This document shows, piece after piece, positions 58,332 to 64,000 of a DNA stretch of 64,000 nucleotides (position 1 is its first letter; every line of letters begins with the position of its first letter). The stretch is from positions 75,568-139,567 of the forward strand of contig NZ_JOJE01000019.1 of the NCBI RefSeq assembly GCF_000720255.1, read 5' to 3'. Position numbers and translations under genes: made by a program. The notes under the pieces are model-generated. The model had not been told where the DNA came from and ran no database searches. It was given only the letters and a program-made list of their open reading frames with translations. This stretch comes from Streptomyces griseus subsp. griseus (GTDB lineage: Bacteria; Actinomycetota; Actinomycetes; Streptomycetales; Streptomycetaceae).

Positions 58332-59090
58332 TCACATCCCGGCCATGCCACCGCCGGTGAGACCCGGAGCCAGCGCCGGGACCCAGAAGACGACGACGGC
58401 CAGGACGATCGAGGCGATCCCCACGGCACGGGCCACCAGGCGGCCGGCCGGAGCGAGTTTCTCGGCGGTGATCACGGCGGCCAGGGCCACCATGGCCCAC
58501 AGGTTCATCACACCGAACGCCGCCAGCAGCACCATCAGCGACCAGCAGCAGCCCAGGCAGAAGGCCCCGTGGTGGGCTCCGGCACGCAGATCGCGCGAGG
58601 CCCTCGGATACGAGGCGTAGCGCAGCATCAGGCCGATCGGCGAACGGCACCTCGCCAGACAACGGTCCTTGAGGGGCGTGAGCTGGTAGACGCCGCTGAC
58701 CGCGAACACGGCCGCGGCCACCGCTGTCCCCGCCGTGGGTGGGAGGTGCGCCGCCTGGCCGAGGCCGACAGCCAGCGCATACGCCGGCAGCCCGGCCGCG
58801 GCCCAGACGAGCAGGTAGGCGACCGTGAAAACGACCATGCGCGATGCCCTGTGCACGGTGATGGTGCGTGCGTACAAAGCGGCGACGGGTGCCGTGGCGG
58901 GCAGCATCATCGCGGTCATCATCAGAGTCCACACGGCCAGGAAAGCGGCCAGGCCCAGGCCCATGGTGCCGGGCATCGCCGACATGCCGCCCCAGCGCGT
59001 CACCATCCAGACCCAGGCGGCGGCCGCCACGACCAGCAGCAGCCCGGTGGGCGCCACCCGGATGCGGACGGTGGCCGGCCCACCGGTCAT
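58332..59090 (-). CDS. DUF2182 multi-spanning membrane protein
   Basis: 252 aa from ATG 59090, which overlaps the stop of the upstream DUF1326 gene (ATGA); GTG 59099 is an alternative. About six membrane segments. Family signs: VWTLMMTAMMLPATAPVAAL with the MMTAMMLP motif, YQLTPLKDRCLARCRSP, and GAFCLGCCWSLMVLLAAFGV with the paired Cys. The Met/Cys-rich motifs hint at metal handling, which is inference; the family has no settled function. 58102-58331 holds no gene I can support. Confidence 0.85.
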   Translation of the reverse strand: MTGGPATVRIRVAPTGLLLVVAAAAWVWMVTRWGGMSAMPGTMGLGLAAFLAVWTLMMTAMMLPATAPVAALYARTITVHRASRMVVFTVAYLLVWAAAGLPAYALAVGLGQAAHLPPTAGTAVAAAVFAVSGVYQLTPLKDRCLARCRSPIGLMLRYASYPRASRDLRAGAHHGAFCLGCCWSLMVLLAAFGVMNLWAMVALAAVITAEKLAPAGRLVARAVGIASIVLAVVVFWVPALAPGLTGGGMAGM

Positions 59091-59701
59091 CCGGACCACG
59101 TGAAGGGCGCGTAGTGCCCGTTGCCGCCCGTGAAGTCCCAGGACCGGCCGTACACACCGTCGCCCGTCGCCCGGGTGTTCCGGGCGATCGTCAGTGTGCT
59201 GTTCACCGGGTGGAACATGCCCGTCAGGCGCATCACCGGACCGTCATCGCCGAACTGCGGGGCGACCTGGTCCTCGATCTCGATGTCGATGGCGTCGCCC
59301 ACCCGCGCGGCGTGGTGGCGACCGTCGTCACGGTAGTGGATGGGGACGCGCTCCACGCCGAGGACCTCGCCGATGAGTGGAGCGAGCCCCGCCATCGGCC
59401 CGCCCGCCTGGCCCGAGAAGACCTTGCCCAGCGCCTCCGCCTGGCCGTCGTCGGCTGAGGCGTCGACGTACAGCGCCACCTGCCAGCCGCCCTCGGCCAT
59501 CACCCGCGGCCCGTCGACGAAGACGGCCACGCTGCGGTCGGAGACGTCGACGTCGTCCACGTTCCCGCTGTCCACGTGGAACGCGAAGGTCACCTGGCAG
59601 CGCTCGTGGTCGGCCGGTGCGGTGAGGCCCGAGGTGGTGCAGGGGCACACCACGTCACAGTTGCAGCTCTCCAGGTACGTGCCGGTCAGATTCCAGGGCA
59701 T
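59087..59701 (-). CDS. DUF1326-domain protein
   Basis: 204 aa; GGGAGGAAAGTC precedes ATG 59701. The opening MPWNLTGTYLESCNCDVVCPC with four clustered Cys is the DUF1326 signature, and the end DFTGGNGHYAPFTW is typical. No signal peptide. DUF1326 and DUF2182 genes are often neighbours; here they overlap, so they are co-translated. The Cys cluster could bind a metal. Confidence 0.87.
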   Translation of the reverse strand: MPWNLTGTYLESCNCDVVCPCTTSGLTAPADHERCQVTFAFHVDSGNVDDVDVSDRSVAVFVDGPRVMAEGGWQVALYVDASADDGQAEALGKVFSGQAGGPMAGLAPLIGEVLGVERVPIHYRDDGRHHAARVGDAIDIEIEDQVAPQFGDDGPVMRLTGMFHPVNSTLTIARNTRATGDGVYGRSWDFTGGNGHYAPFTWSG

Positions 59702-59846
59702 GACTTTCCTCCCTGTTGTGCGGCTCCCCGGGTCAAGGGGATGCGTCGAGAGGGTCCGCTCCGCCCCGGTGCCGCTCTTCTCCAGGCTATTCCCGACGAC
59801 CGTCATCGCGCAGATCCGCTGTCGGCGCAGCTGGTCTCCGCCGGAC

Positions 59847-59864
59847 TGTGTACGCCCGTACACA
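59847..59864. promoter_or_regulatory. TetR operator 1 (palindrome)
   Basis: TGTGTACG-CC-CGTACACA: perfect 8-bp arms. Centre-to-centre distance to the second site is about 22 bp, two helical turns, so two dimers would bind the same face. Likely target of the TetR encoded at 60206. Confidence 0.8.
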
Positions 59865-59868
59865 ACGA

Positions 59869-59887
59869 TGTGTACCCTCGTACACAT
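59869..59887. promoter_or_regulatory. TetR operator 2, overlapping the SMR start codon
   Basis: TGTGTAC-CCTC-GTACACA at 59869-59886 shares both half-sites with operator 1; flanking A (59868) and T (59887) extend the arms to ATGTGTAC and GTACACAT. The last A and the T are the first bases of the SMR ATG, so a bound repressor would cover the initiation region. Confidence 0.8.
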
Positions 59888-60206
59888 GCAATACGGAGTG
59901 CTGGCCGCTGCCATAGCGGCGGAGGTGGCCGGGACGACGGCCATGAAGTACAGCGAGGGGTTCAGCAAACTCTGGCCGTCGCTCGGCACGGTGGCCGGCT
60001 ATCTGATGGCCTTCGCGCTGCTCGCCCAGACCCTGAAGTCGATGCAGGTCGGCACCGCCTACGCGATCTGGGCGGGGGCGGGCACCGCGGCCGTCGCGGC
60101 GATCGGCATCGTGTTCCTCGGCGAGTCGGCCGGACCGGCCAAGCTCGCCGGGATCGTCCTCGTGATCCTCGGTGTCGTGCTGCTCAATCTCGGCGGTGCG
60201 CACTGA
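59886..60206 (+). CDS. SMR-family multidrug efflux protein (QacE/Sug-type)
   Basis: 106 aa, four membrane segments, normal SMR length. AAIAAEVAGTTAMKYSEGFSKLWP carries the essential Glu (AEVAGT) and the conserved Lys/Ser after helix 1; YAIWAGAGTAAVAAIG and LGESAGPAKLAGIVLVILGV follow. It exports cationic antiseptics or guanidinium-like compounds. No ribosome site is visible and the start sits inside operator 2. The stop overlaps the TetR start (TGATG). Confidence 0.9.
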   Translation: MQYGVLAAAIAAEVAGTTAMKYSEGFSKLWPSLGTVAGYLMAFALLAQTLKSMQVGTAYAIWAGAGTAAVAAIGIVFLGESAGPAKLAGIVLVILGVVLLNLGGAH

Positions 60207-60760
60207 TGGCGCCGACCCGGCGGTACGACCCCGAGCGGCGCCAGCGGATCATCGACGCCGCGATCCGGGTGGTGGGCCGCTCCGGCATCGCCGGACTCAG
60301 CCATCGCTCGGTCGCCGCCGAGGCGAATGTGCCGCTGGGCTCCACCACGTACCACTTCAAGACCCTCGACGACCTGCTCGTGGCCGCCCTGCGCCAGACC
60401 AACGAGGGCTTCGCCAAGGTCGTACGCGAACGCGGCGGCGCCCTGGCCGACCCCGACTGCGATCTCGCCGCCGAGCTGGCCCGGCTGACCGGCCAGTGGC
60501 TGGACGGCGACCGCGCGGGCGTGGAGCTGGAGTACGAGCTCTACCTCGCCGCCCTGCGCCGCCCCGCGCTGCGCACCGTCGCCGCCGAGTGGTGCGAGGA
60601 GACCGCCGCCCTCCTCACGCACCGCACCGACCCCCGCACCGCCCGAGCCCTGGTCGCCCTCCTCGACGGAATCTGCCTCCAGGTCCTCCTGACGGGCGGG
60701 CGGTACGACGAGGACTACGCGAGAGAGACCCTCGCCCGGGTGATCACACCGAGCGGCTGA
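60206..60760 (+). CDS. TetR-family repressor of the SMR transporter
   Basis: 184 aa, ATG overlapping the SMR stop. HTH: RRQRIIDAAIRVVGRSGIAG then LSHRSVAAEANVPLGSTTYHFKTLDDLL, the TetR pattern with TTYHFK. The C-terminal ligand domain is all helical (LDGDRAGVELEYELYLAALRR). Co-transcribed with the transporter and almost certainly autoregulated through the twin palindromes at 59847-59887. Confidence 0.9.
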   Translation: MAPTRRYDPERRQRIIDAAIRVVGRSGIAGLSHRSVAAEANVPLGSTTYHFKTLDDLLVAALRQTNEGFAKVVRERGGALADPDCDLAAELARLTGQWLDGDRAGVELEYELYLAALRRPALRTVAAEWCEETAALLTHRTDPRTARALVALLDGICLQVLLTGGRYDEDYARETLARVITPSG

Positions 60761-60828
60761 TCCACAGAAGACGGCGACACGCGGAAATCCCGTTGGCCGG
60801 CAGGCGCGGGATGCCTGGGGTGAGCGGC

Positions 60829-61239
60829 ATGCCTGCGGCCAAGACCTCGCACGTCTGCCTGCCCTGCCGGGCGTCGTTCAAGCAGCCGTACGACCGGCAG
60901 CGGCAGCGGGCCTGCCCGCGCTGTGCGCGGCCACTGATCCAGGCCGGGTCGGCGTTCGGGGCACCCAGGCGTCGTGACGTGGCGGCATGGCGGACGCTGA
61001 GCGTGCCGCTCGACGCGAGTGTCGGCTTCCACAGGACCTGCTGCGGAGGGCCCGGACACCGGCCCCGCGCCCTGCGCGAGGTGCGCAAGGTGCGCAAGGT
61101 GCGCAAGGTGCGCAAGGTGCGCGAGGTGCGCGAGGTGCGCGAGGTGCGCGAGGTGCGCGAGCGGATGACCTACGCCCGGCGCAGCGGCGAGCCCATCCCC
61201 AAAAGCGCTCGTGCGATACGGCCTGCCGTGACGGTGTGA
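60829..61239 (+). CDS. Zinc-ribbon protein with expanded VRK/VRE tandem repeat
   Basis: 136 aa from ATG 60829 (ATG 60811 is possible). Two CxxC pairs, VCLPCRASFKQPYDRQRQRA and CPRCARPLIQAG, form a zinc ribbon; CCGGPGHRPRALRE follows. Then residues about 85-111 are nine 3-residue repeats (VRK four times, VRE five times) before RMTYARRSGEPIP. Streptomyces relatives I recall go straight from LREVRERM, so the repeat looks like a local expansion. Function unknown; nucleic-acid binding is possible. Confidence 0.75.
   Translation: MPAAKTSHVCLPCRASFKQPYDRQRQRACPRCARPLIQAGSAFGAPRRRDVAAWRTLSVPLDASVGFHRTCCGGPGHRPRALREVRKVRKVRKVRKVREVREVREVREVRERMTYARRSGEPIPKSARAIRPAVTV
61081..61161 (+). repeat. Nine tandem 9-bp units within the zinc-ribbon gene
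   Basis: GTGCGCAAG four times (61081-61116) then GTGCGCGAG five times (61117-61161), preceded by the near-unit CTGCGCGAG. All units are perfect and in frame, the kind of array that changes length by slippage. Confidence 0.95.
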
Positions 61240-61253
61240 CCCACACCACTAAA

Positions 61254-61269
61254 GAAACGGTGCCGTTTC
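61254..61269. promoter_or_regulatory. Palindrome 1 upstream of the NarL-type regulator
   Basis: GAAACGG-TG-CCGTTTC, perfect 7-bp arms. It lies near the minus-35 position of a possible promoter whose minus-10 could be TAGCCT (61284-61289). It shares GAAAC/GTTTC half-sites with the palindrome at 61300. Confidence 0.6.
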
Positions 61270-61299
61270 GATGAGGGCCGGGCTAGCCTGATCCCAAGG

Positions 61300-61320
61300 T
61301 GAACGAAACGGTTTCGTTCA
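61300..61320. promoter_or_regulatory. Palindrome 2, perfect 21-bp, before the NarL-type regulator
   Basis: TGAACGAAAC, central G, GTTTCGTTCA: perfect 10-bp arms, 13 bp before the ATG at 61334. Together with palindrome 1 it brackets the presumed promoter, suggesting repression by a dimeric regulator, TetR-like or other, not encoded in the immediate surroundings. Confidence 0.7.
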
Positions 61321-61333
61321 GAGTGGGACCATC

Positions 61334-62011
61334 ATGACTGCCGTCCTCATCGTCAACGACCAGTCGCTGCAACGCCTCGGACTCCGCATGCTCCTCGCGG
61401 CCGAGCCCGGGCTGACCACCGTCGGTGAAGCGGCCGACGGGCCCGGGGCGGTTCGGCTGAGCGCGGAACTCCGTCCCGACGTCGTCCTGATGGACAGCCG
61501 CGTGCCGCAACGGGACGGCATGGACACCATCCGGCGCGTCATCAGGCCCGAAACCCCGCCCCAGGCCAGCGACCGCGCCCCACGCGTCCTCCTCCTGACC
61601 CCCACCGGCGACGACGCGTACGCCTACAGCGCCCTGCGCGCCGGAGCCGCGGGCTTCCTCCCGCACGACGCGACCCCCGACGAACTCACCTCCGCCCTGC
61701 GCAACGTGGCCGCCGGGAACGCCGTGATCACCCGCAGCCTCACCCGCAAGCTCATCGACGCCGTCCGCCGGCAGAGCCCCGCCCACCCCCTCGGCGGCGC
61801 GATGCGGCTGGACGCCCTCACCGAACGGGAACGCGACGTCCTCACGGCCATCGCGTCCGGCTGGTCCAACGCCGAAATCGCCACCCGGCTGTCCATCGCC
61901 CCCACCACCGTCAAGTCCCACGTCAGCCACATCCTCACCAAGATCGGCGCCCGCGCCCGGGTCCAGGCCGTGGTCTTCGCCTACGAGTCGGGCCTGGTGC
62001 GGCCGGCCTGA
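61334..62011 (+). CDS. NarL/FixJ-type response regulator
   Basis: 225 aa. Receiver domain residues 1-125: MTAVLIVNDQSLQRLGLRML, phospho-acceptor Asp in DVVLMDSRVPQRDG, Thr in LLLTPTGDD, and Ala-Gly-Phe-Leu (AGAAGFLPHD). The usual acidic pair VDDQ is VNDQ here, so one Mg-binding Asp is replaced by Asn and phosphorylation may be altered. LuxR HTH residues 155-215: LTERERDVLTAIASGWSNAE then IATRLSIAPTTVKSHVSHILTKIG. No sensor kinase is adjacent, so it is an orphan. Two palindromes precede it. Confidence 0.87.
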   Translation: MTAVLIVNDQSLQRLGLRMLLAAEPGLTTVGEAADGPGAVRLSAELRPDVVLMDSRVPQRDGMDTIRRVIRPETPPQASDRAPRVLLLTPTGDDAYAYSALRAGAAGFLPHDATPDELTSALRNVAAGNAVITRSLTRKLIDAVRRQSPAHPLGGAMRLDALTERERDVLTAIASGWSNAEIATRLSIAPTTVKSHVSHILTKIGARARVQAVVFAYESGLVRPA

Positions 62012-62025
62012 GCCCGGCCGCACAC

Positions 62026-62059
62026 CGACCGGCGGGGGCATGTGACCCCCCGCCGGTCG
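62026..62059. terminator. Perfect 13-bp hairpin between convergent genes
   Basis: CGACCGGCGGGGG (62026-62038), 8-nt loop, CCCCCGCCGGTCG (62047-62059), between the stops at 62011 and 62076. Confidence 0.8.
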
Positions 62060-62075
62060 CCCCGGACGGACCGCG

Positions 62076-63743
62076 TCAGGCGGTCGCGCAGGGGCTGCCG
62101 CTCAGGGTGAAGGAGGCCGGGGCGGGGTTGGTACCGCCCTTGGCCCCGATGAAGCCGACGGTGACCGACCCGCCCGCCGAGATGGTCGAGGTGTAGGAGG
62201 CGGGCGTGACGCTCACCGTGCCGCCGTTCTGGGTCGGCGTCCCTCCCCACATGTTGCCGATGGTCTGGCCGCCTGCGAAAGCGAAGCCCAGGGTCCACCC
62301 ATTGATGGCGCTGCCTCCCGTGTTCCGGATGGTGATCTCCCCCTGGAAGCCGCCCTGCCACTCACCCACGACGCGGTAGCCGACGGAGCAGTTCCCGGCG
62401 GGCGCGCTCGTGGTGGTGACGTTGACCGTGGCCGAGCGTGCCGAGCGGTTGCCGGCCGCGTCCCGGGCGTACACCGCGAAGGTGTACGAGGTGGCCGGGG
62501 TCAGTCCGGTCACGGTGACGCCGTTGGTGGTGGAGGCGGCCACCTTGGTCTCCGTGGAGCCGCTGACACGGACGACGTCGTATCCCGTGACGCCCACGTT
62601 GTCGGTGGCGGCGGTCCAGCCGAGCGTGGCGGAGGTGGCCGTCACGGCGGAGGCGGTGGGCGTGCCGGGCGCGGTCGGGGCCTGGGTGTCACCCGGGGTG
62701 CCGCCGCCGAAGACCGTCGCCTCCTTGGACGTCTGCGCGATGCCGTTGACGCCGTTGAAGATGCGCTGGCCCCACGCGCTGAGCTGCTCGGGGTCGAAGC
62801 CGATCGACAGGTCCAGGATCGGGTCGGTGTTGCCGCTCCACGACCAGGCCAGATAGCCCAGCTTCAGTTGCTGGGCGGTGGCCATCATGGTGTCCTCGTC
62901 CGGGTCGCCCCACTGGTCGGCGGGCCCGCCGAACTCACCGATGAGGATGGGCAGTTTGGCGCTGACGAAGGCGTTGAGGTAGTCGGTGATCTCCGCCGCG
63001 GTGTCGAAGACGCTGTACATGTGGATCGAGAAGATCAGGTTGCCGGTGGGGTCGGCGTCGTAGACGGTCTTGGCGTTGGCGCGCATGACGCCCTGCCAGT
63101 CCTGGCCCCAGTTGGGCGCGTCCACCATGATCGTGTGCTCGAACCCGGCGTTGCGGAGCTTCTTGACCGCGGCGACGGTGGGGTCGGTCCAGCCGTCGGG
63201 GTTGGTGTTGCCCCAGGGCTCGTTGCCGATGTTGATGATGACGTAGTTCTCTTCGCCGGCGAGCACGCTCTTCAGGCCGATCCAGTAGTCGGCCGCCTGG
63301 TCGAGGGTCCCGGCCGCGGACTCCTCCCCGTAGCCGGTGGTGTCGTGCACCTCCAGCACGCAGATGAGCCGGTTGGCCTTGCACTGCCTGACAACGTTGG
63401 CAACGTCCTGGGCGCTGTTCTTGGTCCAGCGGTGGCCGTCGGCGAGGACGACCCGCACGGTGTTGGCGCCCAGCGCCTTCACGTCGGCGAGCGACTGGAG
63501 CTGGTTCGGGTACCAGGTGTGGGCGTGGTTGACGCCCCGCATGACGAAGTCGTTGCCGTTGCCCTCGAGCAGGCGGCCGTTGCCGATGTGCAGACCGGTG
63601 GCCTTGACGCCTGGTGACGACGGGGCGGCCTGTGCGGCGGCCGGGCCGGCGGCGCCGAGGACGACGAGCCCGAGGAGGGCGGCCAGACAGGTCAGCAGAC
63701 GGGTGAGGGGGCTCTGGGGAGTTGTGCTCCTTGCTCTTCTCAC
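62076..63743 (-). CDS. Secreted GH5 beta-mannanase with FnIII and CBM2 domains
   Basis: 555 aa from GTG 63743 (TGGAG 6 nt upstream); in-frame ATG 63776 lacks a ribosome site. Signal peptide RLLTCLAALLGLVVLGAAG to AAAQAA. GH5_8 domain residues about 45-340: DFVMRGVNHAHTWYPNQLQS, NTVRVVLADGHRW, acid/base Glu in IINIGNEPWGNTN, HTIMVDAPNWGQDW, FSIHMYSVF, nucleophile Glu in PILIGEFGGP, GYLAWSWSGN. This is the Streptomyces ManA type acting on beta-1,4-mannan. FnIII about 355-440 (APTAPGTPTASAVTATSATL); CBM2 about 448-555 (GYRVVGEWQGGFQGEITIRN). A CebR-type operator is 52 bp upstream. Confidence 0.92.
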   Translation of the reverse strand: MRRARSTTPQSPLTRLLTCLAALLGLVVLGAAGPAAAQAAPSSPGVKATGLHIGNGRLLEGNGNDFVMRGVNHAHTWYPNQLQSLADVKALGANTVRVVLADGHRWTKNSAQDVANVVRQCKANRLICVLEVHDTTGYGEESAAGTLDQAADYWIGLKSVLAGEENYVIINIGNEPWGNTNPDGWTDPTVAAVKKLRNAGFEHTIMVDAPNWGQDWQGVMRANAKTVYDADPTGNLIFSIHMYSVFDTAAEITDYLNAFVSAKLPILIGEFGGPADQWGDPDEDTMMATAQQLKLGYLAWSWSGNTDPILDLSIGFDPEQLSAWGQRIFNGVNGIAQTSKEATVFGGGTPGDTQAPTAPGTPTASAVTATSATLGWTAATDNVGVTGYDVVRVSGSTETKVAASTTNGVTVTGLTPATSYTFAVYARDAAGNRSARSATVNVTTTSAPAGNCSVGYRVVGEWQGGFQGEITIRNTGGSAINGWTLGFAFAGGQTIGNMWGGTPTQNGGTVSVTPASYTSTISAGGSVTVGFIGAKGGTNPAPASFTLSGSPCATA

Positions 63744-63794
63744 TGCGGACTCCAGAAAGTGAGCGCCAAGAAACATGGGCATCAAAGGGAGGGA

Positions 63795-63808
63795 TGGGAG
63801 CGCTCCCA
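63795..63808. promoter_or_regulatory. CebR/CelR-type operator upstream of the mannanase
   Basis: TGGGAGCGCTCCCA, a perfect 14-bp palindrome identical to the published actinobacterial CebR/CelR binding sequence. It lies 52 bp before the GTG at 63743, where the LacI-type repressor would block transcription until cello-oligosaccharides are present. Confidence 0.88.
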
Positions 63809-64000
63809 TAAAGCCACTTCGCCAAGAGCACGTCAAGACATCGCGCGTCTCCGCGGCACACAAGCCCCGGAAGGTGCAGGCCGGTTCCCCCGAGTGAGCG
63901 CCTGGAGTGGTGGGATCGGTGTGGCTGTTTGACGGTGGATCACGTCAAGACCGGGTCGTTCAGCTGACGAGGCGTCGGCTGCCCGGCCGTGACGGAAGGA
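63809..64000. other. Right-edge non-coding stretch
   Basis: Upstream DNA of the mannanase, running to the window edge. No gene seen. GACGGAAGGA at the very end resembles a ribosome site for a gene starting just outside. Confidence 0.3.

Noticed and set aside
61081..61161. CRISPR array
   Set aside because: Units of 9 bp without spacers, in frame inside a gene; a minisatellite.
1..64000. Mobile elements, att sites, tRNA or rRNA genes
   Set aside because: No transposase, integrase, terminal inverted repeats or cloverleaf-like sequence was found by reading either strand; tRNA detection by eye is limited.

Overview
This is a Streptomyces-type chromosome segment. GC content is very high with strong third-position G/C bias, GTG starts are common, and ATGA/GTGA stop-start overlaps are frequent. 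The gene set fits too: many secreted hydrolases, Tat substrates, SpoIIE phosphatases, a streptogrisin and a DmdR-like iron box. I see no rRNA, tRNA, CRISPR, insertion sequence or phage gene.

Layout. 0-4 kb: small secreted SH3-like/Cys-ended proteins, a secreted class-A beta-lactamase-fold protein, and a secreted GH43 exo-beta-1,3-galactanase-like enzyme. 4.3-6.3 kb: anti-sigma-type ATPase, ANTAR protein, AraC regulator. 6.3-9.3 kb: a coupled three-gene peptidase operon (S8, small unknown, M14) without signal peptides. 9.6-15.7 kb: malic enzyme plus AEC carrier, FUSC membrane protein, LysR regulator, small secreted protein. 15.9-20.5 kb: epoxide hydrolase, then an iron-box-controlled EfeUO fusion and EfeB. 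20.5-25.3 kb: a decayed SpoIIE/GAF gene, a 3-hydroxyacyl-CoA dehydrogenase, and a very large secreted GH30 endo-beta-1,6-galactanase-like enzyme that would complement the GH43 enzyme on type II arabinogalactan. 25.5-32.5 kb: a stressosome/partner-switch locus (RsbR, RsbS, RsbT, a kinase-phosphatase fusion and two SpoIIE proteins) bracketed by two paralogous MarR regulators. 32.8-34.9 kb: an M36 peptidase.

Two regions stand out. (1) 35.2-39.2 kb is a compact, translationally coupled operon: a 19-codon micro-ORF, a 62-aa peptide that looks like a RiPP precursor, an unknown helical protein, two paralogous unknown proteins and a beta-lactamase-fold hydrolase. No standard RiPP maturase is visible, so this may be an undescribed peptide system. 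(2) 43.3-53.9 kb carries, in order, an acyl-CoA carboxylase beta subunit, a fatty acyl-AMP ligase, an ACP-KS-AT-ACP-TE polyketide synthase, an antigen-85/esterase-D-type secreted acyltransferase candidate, a PucR regulator and a secreted cutinase. This is the gene set of the mycobacterial mycolic acid condensation locus (accD4-fadD32-pks13, fbp genes, Rv3802c), but in a genus not known to make mycolates.

54-64 kb: a secreted lipase-like hydrolase, GAF-PAS-GAF-SpoIIE phosphatase, DUF1326/DUF2182 pair, an SMR transporter with its TetR repressor and twin palindromic operators, a zinc-ribbon protein carrying a 9-bp in-frame tandem repeat, a NarL-type regulator behind two palindromes, and a GH5 beta-mannanase with FnIII and CBM2 behind a perfect CebR-type operator. 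All identifications come from reading the sequence and recalled family knowledge; no database search was run.
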